From: Rosa chinensis
Lineage: Eukaryota; Streptophyta; Magnoliopsida; Rosales; Rosaceae
Assembly (NCBI RefSeq): GCF_002994745.2
Contig: NW_024387553.1
Span: forward strand, 81,206 to 145,205
DNA: 64,000 bases
Direction: 5' to 3'
Under the pieces are notes generated by a model that saw only the letters and a list, made by a program, of their open reading frames with translations, did not search any database and had not been told where the DNA came from. This document shows, one piece after another, positions 35,526-46,391 of the stretch (positions are counted from its first letter, which is position 1; the number at the start of each line of letters is the position of its first letter). The translations under genes were made by a program, and so were the position numbers.

Positions 35526-36505
35526 ACCTTTGATTTCCGGTTTTGCCTTTAAAGATGAGGATGCCTTGGTCTCTTCTTTGACGTTGCAGGGTCCTTCTCA
35601 ATACCCAACTTGGTGGGTTCTTGGTCTTCCTCAATTTCTATGCTCATTTGGACCTTCTTGGGTTGCTTGGGTGGGTCCACAAATGGTCTCCCACTCCTCG
35701 TAGTCACAACTGATGCATTCTCCACATTACCCTTAGGGTTAGGTATTGTGCCACTAGGAAGCTTCCCAGTCTCATGAATCTTGCTCATGAAGTCCACAAC
35801 TTGGCCCATCTGTTTCTTAAGATCTGCAATATCCTTAGTGTGGGTCTGTTGTCCTTGAATCAAAGCTTGAGTAGAGTTTGTCAAGGCCTGGGTGGAACTA
35901 GTCAAGGCTTCCAACGTTTTGTCATAGTGAGACATTGAAGGTCCTGAGTTCTGTTGAGGCGGAGGCATGTAGGGCCTTTGAAAAGATGATCCTTGGAATG
36001 AAGGCCCTTGAGGACGTTGGAAGTTCCCACCAAGAGGATTCTGAACGTTATCATTGTTGGTCCACTTGAAGTTGGGATGGTCCCTCCATCCTGGGTTGTA
36101 CGTATTGGAGTAAGGATCATGTCTAGGACGTTGAGGTCCTCCTTGGTATCCTCCTTGATATCCTCCAATAGCATTTGCAGATTCCCATCCTCCATTCTCA
36201 TTAAGTTGAGGGCACTGATCTGTAACATGCCCTTGCATAGAGCATACCCCACAAGCTATTGTTGCACTTGGTCCCTTGGAACTTACCACTTGATTCATGA
36301 GTAGAGTAAGCTTATTCAGTTGGTCCTCAATTGCAGTATTCTTGCTCATCTCATGCACCCTACGAGTAGAGTGTCCTACTCCCTCATATTGTTGGGAGTT
36401 CAAGGCACGATTAGCTATCAGCTCCTTCCCAACTGTAGGGGACTTATCCACAATCTTTTCACAAATAGACCACGTAAGAAGTTTATACAAGTATAAAATG
36501 TACAA
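35526..36505 (-). pseudogene. gag remnant of element E, N-terminus replaced by leader sequence
   Basis: Frame 35549-36505 keeps the end of the capsid domain (VDKSP onward), the CCHC knuckle (CGVCSMQGH), the Pro-rich part and most of the linker, then shifts frame near 35570 by one base relative to element C. Its first residues are translated leader. The leader meets gag at the shared TTGTGGATA near 36446-36454; compared with J (leader 55836, gag 56861) about 1.0 kb is missing, including the ATG and most of the capsid domain. Confidence 0.85.
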
Positions 36506-37163
36506 AACAACACAATTTACAAGTGGAGGTTATGTTCAAGTATCTTATTATCTTTACAAAATAAAGTTAATATCTCAATTGATTACAAGTTGTAAGTCGA
36601 GCCCAATAGAAACCACTACTATTGGTGAGCTACGATCTAGGGATAGTCGCCTAGACATAAGTCACTTTCCTTTGTTTCAGAAGGCTAGATGGCCAGATTA
36701 AGAGGTAAGTGAGAGGGAGGACTCATTTTGGTGACACTACGGAGGCTACTCCCTCATTGAGGTTTAGGCCCCTATTGGCTACTCCCACATTGTGGTTTAC
36801 GCACGGTCTATAGTATCTCTGAGATCCAATTGAACCCATCACCCAGGGTCTCAACCTAAGACACCACCTATATGCCCCTTACTCAGCTTGAAAAGAACTC
36901 ATGTGTTAGACAGTCCTCCAAATGTTAATAAAAGCCGCCCTCAACTTCATAAGACCTTAGAAAGGCACTAATGAAGGGTTAAGGCCAATATTAACAAAAG
37001 GGCCCTTATCTACTCATACGATTTTACACACTTATAATAAATCAAGAATGTAACAATATTTATAATTAATTCTTTACATTTCCTTTGTTTAACAAGATTA
37101 GACACCACTTACACAAAACTTTCACACAAACAAACAAAACGTCACTATTCACATCTAATTATC

Positions 37164-37203
<40 letters not shown>

Positions 37204-37970
37204 CACGAAATTAAGTAAAATTACTTCTATTCTTTCCTTTTCTTTACAATTATTTTCAACACTTAGGTACGGGAACAGGGAGTCTCGATGTGCAATGGGG
37301 CTGAAACAGCTACCCTTTTCAAGACTATGTTTAATCCAATATACCTTAGGTGCATCACAACATTTTCTTTTGTTATAAATACCATTGATTTCGAATTAAA
37401 TTCCAAGCGGTAAATCAAGTGGACGTGCGGCCCAAGTATAATCGTCAAGACACTAAGTCCCTCCTACATCCTTTGGGCAACCTTACTGAAATGGCCAGGT
37501 AGGGGAGGGCGACCACGAGAGGTAGAATCCATTTTGGCATGAGCTACTCCCACATTGTGGTTTAGGCCCATTTGTAAGCACTTCTGGATTCAGGAACCTG
37601 TCATGAGCGTTGTCCCCTTTCCTAGACACCATCCCACATAGGCTATACTTACTTGGATGAAAAAGGTCCTAAGTGTGAAGACAGTTCAATGAATGTTAAT
37701 AAAGGCCGCCCTCAACCTTAAGGGACCTGAACTAGGTACCAATAAGGGGTTTAGGCCAATATTAATAAACACGACTTCACCTATTCCTTCTTTAATTTAC
37801 AACTCACAATAAAATTCATATTCAACAATATAAATAACAACCTAAGTAATTAATTTACTAATTTCAACAATTACAAAATAATTAACAAGTAAAAATTTTT
37901 TTTTTTTTTTTTTCTTTTTCGGTCACAATATACAAAACAAATATTCACAATATGGCAAATGATTTTTCAA
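36455..37970 (-). mobile_element. 5' leader of element E
   Basis: It is noncoding. Reading on the minus strand, unit 1 (about 37790-37260) and unit 2 (about 37010-36590) are the diverged direct repeats also seen in C and J. Two T runs on the plus strand (37166-37203 and about 37896-37913) are A tracts of the leader. Confidence 0.75.
37166..37203 (-). repeat. 38-nt A tract in the leader (T run on plus strand)
   Basis: An uninterrupted T run on the plus strand. The matching place in J (55107-55145) has a similar A run, while element C has only a GAAAAGAAAAAG stretch, so the tract expanded within this lineage. It is not a retroposed poly(A) tail, since leader sequence continues on both sides. 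Confidence 0.85.
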
Positions 37971-37988
37971 TCCCCGGCAACGGCGCCA
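37971..37988 (-). other. primer binding site (tRNA-Asp), element E/F
   Basis: TCCCCGGCAACGGCGCCA on the plus strand is the reverse complement of the PBS, five bases from LTR F. Confidence 0.92.
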
Positions 37989-37993
37989 AAAAT

Positions 37994-40013
37994 TGATGTC
38001 GCTTTTGGGAAGCGCATAATTTAACCCTGAAATGTCATTAGTAGTAAAAGTAAGTAGGGATCGTTCTATTCCGGGGATTGAGGGTACACCTGTCATTGTC
38101 AAACAATTAAACAATTAAAATTAAAACAAAGTATAATATTCACAAAGATATTCACAAGTATAAACATTATTTACGAAAAAGGGGGATTTTGTTTTTGGAT
38201 TTTGAAAATAAATTAAGTAAACAAAAGAATTAAAATGCAAAAACATAAAAATACAATGGAATGAGAGAACAAAGATCAAAAACCGAAACATATGATTAAA
38301 ATTGATTCAAACCCTAATATTGTTCATCTAAGTCATGAGAAAGGAGTTGATCATGTGAAACATTCGAAAGCAAATGAATTCCCATTTTTTTACTTTTCAA
38401 TGCTAATTAACCTAAGCGAAAGCACCTAGATTAATCCTATCAAACATGCAATCAAACCTTAGAAAGCTAGTCAATCATGTCATGTTTAACGCATTACACA
38501 TAGGGAAAGGCTATCAACCCAAGTGTACAACTTAGTATGGAAAAGTCCACCTAATTGCAATCCTCGTTAATTAAATTCGGTCTTTGCACAAAACCTTTAC
38601 TACTTTGATTCAAGTTTACACAAAACGAAAAGTCGATTTCATGTTCTTAAACCTAGCACCAATTATATCGAAACCCTAAGTGTTTGCAACCACATTAGAT
38701 TAAAATACAAAAGTTATCTATAACGCAAATTTAATTAAACAAACCCACATAAGCAACTCTCGAATCACAATAATATGAATCTGAAAATTCTCAATTAATC
38801 ATAAAATTCCAGAAATTAATATTTGTTCAAACACATATGTCAACTAGTTCATAACCAACGAAATTCAAAGCAAAGGTTACAAGGAGAATCGGATTACACC
38901 GTGAGATGGGGATGGTGATGAATGATTGATGTGGTGGTCTCTTGAATCTCGAAAGCAAGCTTCAAGGTTGGAGATGGATGATGGATGCTCACGGCTATGC
39001 TTCTTCTCCCTTGGCCTTGCTTGAACTCGTGGAGATGACTAGAGGATGGAGAAACTCACGGCTATGCTAAGAAGATTTTCTGATTTTTTTCTAAAGTGTA
39101 AATTGTATGGGGGAGAGGAACTCTTGACGTTGAGAAAGGGGGAGTTTTATATAGGAGCATGGCTAGGGTTCACAAAGCAATCAGAATTTTCCACATAGCT
39201 TCAACCAATGATAATTCGCCAAGTAAGCTTGTGATGTGGTCCAACCAATCATAGAATGCCAAGTAAGCCTTGTGATGTGTTCCAACCAATCATAATTCTC
39301 TAAAATACCTCCCTAATATTTAATTGCCGAATTTCCTTGAAATTATTCTGATTTTCTTCATGAATTTCGGCCAACATTCCTTTAGGGAATTTAAGGATGA
39401 ATCTAGACGCCTTTTTAGCTTTTCCTTGGTGCACACATATTTTCCTTCCATAAATATCTCCCTTGAATCTCTCTTGGCGTCATCTCCTTGATTATTTCTG
39501 ATTTTCACGTTGGCAATCACACCAAATTATTCCTCCAACAATATTTCTTTCCATAAAAGTCTCCCAAGAAAATCTCCTTTGATTTATTCCACGTGAAATT
39601 CTCAATCAATCACCTTAATTCCCACATTGTCACCTTGTTTTCCTCTAGGTATTTCACGGAAAATTTAATTTCCAAGGAAAATATATTTTCCTTTTTTAAA
39701 AACTCTTCCTTGAATCTCTCCTTGCCATGTCATCTTCATGAAGCTTCTCTTTCCATTTATGAACTCAATTCAGCTTATTTATTCCAAAGACCTGAAAATA
39801 GAAGCTTTCTAAAATAAGAAATGGAAACTTTCCTAAACTAAATGGAAACTTTCTAAAAATGGAAAATAGAAACTATAAAACGGAAACTTTCTACAATTAG
39901 GAACTTTCCCAATCAAAGAATGGAAACTTCCCTAAACAGAGTTTTAATAAGGAAATAACGCAAGAAATGTAGGGAAATAACAGTTAAAACGTCGCATTAA
40001 AATGCTCTTATCA
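37994..40013 (-). repeat. 5' LTR F (2020 bp, minus strand)
   Basis: TGATGTCGCTTTTGGG... to ATGCTCTTATCA on the plus strand. It is clearly diverged from D, E and G, including a distinct promoter stretch (TATATAGGAGCATGG near 39152). A related fragment lies at 2777-2898. Its outer end joins plus-strand pol sequence (GGTTGATATTGTG) without a recognizable target duplication. Confidence 0.9.
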
Positions 40014-41989
40014 GGTTGATATTGTGCGTCACTTACCCTCTCCCACTTCTGTGAGAGAGATTCGTTCTTTCCTTGGTCATGCAGGTTTTTACAGGAGGTT
40101 CATCAAGGACTTCTCTCAGATTTCGAGACCCTTATGTCAACTACTCCAGAAGGATGTGCCCTTCCACTTTGACAAGGAGTGTCAAGAAGCTTTGACAAGC
40201 TTAAGGAGTTGTTGACATCTGCCCCCATCATGTTACTCCAGACTGGTCCTTGCCCTTTGAATTAATGTGTGATGCCTCTGACTACGCAGTTGGAGCCGTT
40301 TTGGGACAAAGGAAGGAAAAGCTGCCCTATGCCATCTACTACGCCTCAAGGACTCTCAATGATGCACAAATGAATTACTCCACCACAGAGAAAGAGCTCC
40401 TTGCAGTTGTCTTTGCCCTTGAGAAGTTTCGCTCTTACTTACTTGGTACCAAAGTTACCATCTTTACTGACCATGCAGCTTTGAAATACTTGATGACCAA
40501 GAAGGAGGCGAAACCAAGGCTTATTAGATGGATCCTACTCTTGCAAGAATTCGACGTGGAAATCAAGGACAAGAAGGGTAGTGAGAACGTGGTAGCTGAC
40601 CACTTGAGTCGTTTGGTGCACGCAGAAGACCGTCTCCCTCTGGTGGAGACGTTTCCAGATGAACAACTCTTTGGAATCCAGGTAAGTGAACCATGGTATG
40701 CAGACATTGTGAATTATATTGTGTCTAGAAAGATTCCTGATACCATGTCACGTGCTCATAGGGATAGGCTTAAGAAAACTGTTAAGCAATATGTTTGGGA
40801 TGAACCTTATTTGTGGAAGTATTGCTCTGATCAATTGATTAGGAGATGTGTGCCTGAACATGAACATAATGCTATACTTTCTTTTTGCCACTCTAAAGCA
40901 TGTGGGGGACACTTTGGGTCTAAGAAGACTGCGTTTAAGGTGCTAGAGTCTGGGTTCTATTGGCCAACATTATTTAGGGATGCACATGCCTATTGTTTAA
41001 CTTGTGATAAGTGCCAAAGAACAGGAAATCTAGGTCCTAGAGATCAAATGCCATTGTCCAATATAATAACTGTGAAATATTTGATGTCTGGGGTATAGAT
41101 TTCATGGGACCTTTCCCTTCATCTTTTGGGTTTCTCTATATCTTACTTGCAGTGGACTATGTTTCCAAATGGGTGGAAGCAAAGGCCACTAGAACTAATG
41201 ACTCTAAGGTTGTTGCAGATTTTATCAAGTCTAACATCTTTAGCAGGTTTGGAATGCCTAGAGTTCTCATTAGTGATGGAGGATCCCATTTTTGCAATCG
41301 GACGATTGAGGCTCTCTTGAAGAGATATGATGTCACACATAAGGTTTCTACACCTTATCACCCACAAACTAGTGGGCAGGCTGAGGTCTCTAATCGTCAG
41401 ATTAAGGGGATATTGGAGAAGACTGTGAACCCCAACAGGAAGGACTGGTCCTTGCGTCTAGAGGAGCTTTGTGGGCCTACAGAACTGCATACAAAACTCC
41501 CATAGGTATGTCACCATATCGAATTGTCTATGGCAAACCATGCCATTTACCTGTGGAGTTGGAGCACAAAGCTTGGTGGGCTGTGAAGCAGTTCAACATG
41601 GATATGGATGCAGCTGGGCTTCATAGGAAGTTGCAATTGCAAGAGTTAGAGGAGATAAGGAATGATGCCTTTGAAAGTGCTAAAATTTACAAGGATAAGA
41701 CTAAGGCATTCCATGACAAAATGATTCGAAGAAAGACTTTTGTTGTGGGTCAAAAAGTTCTTCTCTTCCATTCTCGTCTCAAACTCTCCCAGGTAAGCTT
41801 CGTTCTCGTTGGATTGGACCTTTTGTTATCACTCATGTGTTTCCTCATGGAGCTGTGCAGATAAAGAGTGAACATACAAGCAACGAGTTCAAAGTGAATG
41901 GCCATCGCTTGAAGCCTTACTATGAGGCATTTGTGGAACATGAAGTGGAGGATGTACCCCTCCAAAATGTTCCAAACCCTGAGGATTAA
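40014..41989 (+). pseudogene. pol pseudogene fragment (RT end, RNase H, integrase)
   Basis: It starts within the RT at [16 protein letters not shown] and runs through RNase H ([16 protein letters not shown]), the integrase zinc finger, DDE core and GPF-type end, stopping with TAA at 41987. It is the near-identical inverted counterpart of E. The frame breaks at about 40190, 40233, 41073, 41465 and 41789, each a single missing base, mostly in homopolymers, relative to E. The 5' half is absent: LTR F abuts directly. Confidence 0.9.
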
Positions 41990-43949
41990 AAGGAGGTACA
42001 AGTCTAGGCTGAAAGACTATAAACATTAAGCGCTGCTTGGGAGGCAACCCAATTCTGAAGTAGCTGTGGAGGAGTCATCAACGCAGATTTGTTTTATCTC
42101 TCCCTTTTACTTCTCCAATTTTTCTTTATTTTGGTAGTCATTTTCGTAAATTTCATCCCTATATGCTTAAGTGTTATTGCATGCTTTTATTGATTACATT
42201 GAGGACATGCAATATTTAAGTGTGGGGGAAGGGATTTACACTTTTATCTTGAGTCATATATTGAAAAATACAAAAAAATTGAAAAATGTCAAAAATTTAA
42301 AAAATTTTCGTTGCTTTTGTTTTTGTTTTGAGTCTTAGGATGCCCTTTCAACTGTCTAGGATGATTCTATATCTCTAAAATCATGACTAAAAGAGGATCA
42401 CAAGATTGAGATGATTTTTAAACATGGTATTCTTTGGTTAATTGAGATATATGAAAAATGTGTGCCTTGTAGTGGATATGGATTCGAAAACTTTGGTACA
42501 GAATATGAGCATGTTAGGATGAGTTTTGATTCATATAAGCCCATGTGAGATAATTGAGCCATGTCCCTTTTCTTGGAGTGAAATGAAAAATATATTCTTA
42601 TTTTCTTGGCGATATTTTGATGATCTCATTATTCTTCATTTGATTGATTGCTTGCCATAGATTAAGTTTGATGGACTAGAGAATGCTAGAATTCACTCTT
42701 GTGCTTGTTGAGACGTTTGTCAATACATGGCCCTGATTCTGGAAGGGATAGAGGCACTTAGGAATTACCACCATTGCCAAATAAACCTGTGTCCCTATTT
42801 GTGCCCGTCGTGGGACCCCCTAGATAAGCCCCTTTGAGCCTACATTAAGCCTTTTCGTTCATCACCCTAAAATCCTTAACCATGAGCTTAGTATAGTAAC
42901 AACCCTACCCTTTGTTCTAAGAACTTAGTGGAGCTATCTTTTGAGACATACTACTGGGTTTGGTGCTAAGGATGGAAATTGAGAAGAGGTTAAAGTTCAA
43001 GGTGGGGGTAGACTTGTCCATAAAGAAAAAATATGTGAAAGCCGTGAAAAATGAAAAGAAAAGAAAAAATGTACGGCTAGAAAAGAAAAGAAAGAAATAT
43101 TTATGGATTTTAGTCCCCCATACTTAGTGATTTTGGAGTTTACTTGGAATGAAGGCCTATTAAAGAAAAATTTGACCTTTGTCCATTCACTATAGTTCAG
43201 GGGAAGTTTACAATGAAGATTGGGCCCAACATGAAGACACTAGGCCCCTTTTATGTTACCTCTAGGGGAAGTGACGTTTTTGCAATACCTTGGTGGATTT
43301 CTTGAGGTCTCTACATCTACATATGCTCTGCTAGGTTTTAGGACACTTTGATAAATCCTTACCTTTCATTTCCTTAAACCTTAAGCCCTAGCCCCATTAC
43401 AACCCTTGAAAAGACCTTCTTGATCCTTAAGATGGGACAGCCCTTGATGTGGAGATGAGTTACAAGAGTTGAACTTATGGCTTGGGTCCATCTGTGCAAG
43501 TAGTTGGTGTCCTTCATGAGATCTTTAAAGAAAATTATACATGTGCTTTCGTTCTTGAATTATGTGATATACTTGCTATCTTTCACATATACTTGAGTGT
43601 ATAACTTTAAGCATTGCCATGATCTGAGAGAAGAAAGAGTGGATATAACTGTGAGGAGTTGAATCATACTTGTTTGAAACATGCTTAACAGAAACCATCA
43701 CCATTGTTTCAACCAAGTCCTACTTGTGTATATGTAAGTTATGTGTTTTAATTAACTCTCGAATGCCTAACATTGAATTTTGGTTAAGTGCTAATCTTGG
43801 TGTTATGAAAGTAAGAGATTGCTGAGACAAATAGTTGAAGGGCAATAGAGTCATTGTTTTTGTCAAGTCTTTAAATTTTCGTTGAGTCTTAGTGTGTGTC
43901 TTAGTTTGATTTTGCTAAGGGACTAGCAAAAGCTAAGTGTGGGGGAATT
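41990..43949 (+). mobile_element. 3' noncoding region and PPT of the G element
   Basis: It contains AAGTGTGGGGG at 42218, a degraded middle motif (CAAGGTGGGGG, about 42988) and the functional PPT at 43936-43949 abutting LTR G. It shares E-specific variants. No ORF of interest. Confidence 0.82.
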
Positions 43950-46277
43950 TGATAGGAGCATTTTAATGCGACGTTTTAACTGCATTTCCCTACACTTTTC
44001 TGCGCCATTTCCTTGAAAATCCCTGTTTGGGAAAGTTTCCATTCTTTGATTGGGAAAGTTCCTTATTGTAGAAGTTTCCATTTTTGTCTTCATTTTTTCA
44101 TTTCTCATTTCTCATTTCTCATTTTTCATTTCTCATTTCTGGAAAGTTTCTATTTTTCATTTTTAGTAGTTTCTATTTTCATTTTTTAGAAGTTTCTATT
44201 TTAAGTATAGTTTCTATTTTCAGGACCTCCGAGCTAGAAAGTGGAAATGAACGCACGAATGGAAAGAGGAGCTTGCGAACATCAAGACGAACGAACATGA
44301 GAGAAAATGGCCCACACATTTGAGCAGAAATGAGAAACAAGCTTTCCCTAGTCCAACCAGGAATCCTACAAAATGGAGGAAGGCTTCCCTAGCAAGTTTC
44401 CAACGCAACCATGAAAAGAAATGGAAAAATATGTGTTTTGCGTTGGAAAATGAGAAGGCTTGAAGATAAAGCAACGAGGCCCAGAACTCTTTGGATTTTC
44501 GGCAATTTGGATAAAGGCCCATCAAAGCCCATGACATAGGGTTGTGACGCAAACCCTAACCTTAAGATATGTTGCCGTGAAATTGCATGAGAGAAACAAG
44601 GAAGAGGCGTCAAAAATAGAAAATAAAGAAGATTTTCTATGGAGATTTTCTAGGGTTATTTTATGGAAATAAATCAAGAGATAAAACCCTAGAAGACCTA
44701 GCCGTCCAAGCCAAGAGGAAAACAAGGGGAGCCGTGCAAACCCTAGGAATTCGGCAAAGATAATGAAGAGAAAAACAAGGGTTTTGCCGTGAGGAAAAAT
44801 CAGAAAAAAATAAAGAGATTTCGTGGAGATTTCTTAGGGAGCTTTTAAAGGAAAGAGAATATGTGTTGAACACAAAAAGCTCTCAAGGAGTCTAGGTTCG
44901 TCCCCTTATTCTCTAAGTATATTGTTGCCGAAATTGGTGAAGGAATCAGAAAATATCTCTTTTATTCGGCAGATTATTAGGGAATTTATATTGGAATTTT
45001 GTGATTGGTTGCACCACCTCATAGGGCTTATGTGGCACGAAATCATTGGAGAAATTATGTGGAGGAAGCAAGAGATTGCCGTGAGCTTTGCTAGGGTGTG
45101 GACGGATTGAAGACCTAGAAGCCGTCCCTATATATTCTCTCTTCTCTCAACGTCAAGGTTCCGAATTTCCACACTTTTGCGTTTATACTTTGAGAAATAA
45201 TTCAGAAATCTCTCTAGCCTAGCCGTGTTCTTCTCCATCCTCTAGGGCAACCACGAAGTGCAAGCAAGGCCAAGGAAGAAGAAGACAAGCCGTGCACACC
45301 ATCCACCCTCCACCTTGAAGATTGCTTTCGAAATTCAAGAGACCACATCATCACTTCATTCATCTCATCTCCATCACGGTGTAATCCGATTCTCCTTGTA
45401 CCTTTGCTTTGTATTTTCGTTGGTTTTGCCTTAGTTGACACATATGTATGAACAAGTATTGTTTTCTGAAATTTTATGATGAATTGTTAATTTTCAGATT
45501 CATATATTGCGATTTATGGTTGCTTTTGTGTGAGTGTTTGATTAAATTTGCATGATAGAAATCTTTTGTATGATTATCTTGAATGGTTCGAAACATTTAG
45601 GGTTCTATGTGATTGTTGCTACGAATTTGAGAACATGAATCAACTTTTGGTTTTGTGTTCTTGAATCGATAAGTAGTAAAGGTTTTGTACAAAAACCGAA
45701 TTTAATCAAAGAAGATTGCAATTAGGTGGACTTTTTCATACTAAGTTGCACATTTGAGTTGATAGCCTTTCTAGGTGTTTATTGCGTTAAACATGACATG
45801 ATTGACTAGCTTTCTAGGGCTTGATTGCATGTTTGATAGAATTAATCTAGGTGCTTTCGCTTAGGTTAATTAGCATTGAAAGTAAAATATGGGAAATTGT
45901 TTGCTTTTGAACGTTTCACATGATCAACTCCTCTTGCATGACTATGATGAACAATGATGAACTTGAATTAATTTTAATCATGAGTTTCGACTTTGATCTT
46001 TGTTCTTGCATTCCATTTGTATTTTTATGTTTTTGCATTTTAATTATTTAGGTAACTTAGATTTTATTTCGGAAATTAAAACCAAAAACCAAAACTCCCC
46101 CCTTTTCGTAAATATGTCTATATTTTGTAAATATTATACTTTGTTTTAATTTTAATTGTTTAATTGTTTGACAATGACAGGTGTACCCTCAATCCCCGGA
46201 ATAGAACGATCCCTATTTATTACGTACTACTAATGACATTTCAGGGTTAAATTGGTCGCTCGATAAAAGCGACATCA
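43950..46277 (+). repeat. 3' LTR G (2328 bp)
   Basis: TGATAGGAGC to GCGACATCA. It retains the 480-bp block missing from LTR E. It shows many one-base losses in short homopolymers between 44030 and 45130 compared with A, E and I. Its right end joins reversed leader sequence TTCAACAATAT. Confidence 0.92.
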
Positions 46278-46391
46278 TTCAACAATATAAAAAACATCCT
46301 AGTTAATTTAAAAAAGTTTCAAACAATTTATATACAACAATTATAAACAAAAACAAATGATTTTTCAATCCCCGGCAACGGCGCCAAAAAT
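46278..46391 (-). mobile_element. leader stub and tRNA-Asp PBS of the LTR H element
   Basis: About 90 bases of reversed leader sequence, then TCCCCGGCAACGGCGCCA (46369-46386) and the five-base spacer before LTR H. The rest of this element's internal region is absent. Confidence 0.85.

Larger units (their letters stand above)
29656..37993 (-). mobile_element. internal region of minus-strand element E (leader to PPT)
   Basis: Plus-strand order is reversed PPT (29656-29669), 3' noncoding region, pol, protease, gag remnant, leader and PBS (37971-37988). It is flanked by LTR E on the left and LTR F on the right. The two LTRs are clearly different subfamilies, so this is not a simple single insertion. 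Confidence 0.85.

Noticed and set aside
37166..37203. T/A run as the tail of a processed pseudogene
   Set aside because: Leader sequence continues on both sides and the same run is at the homologous place in J.
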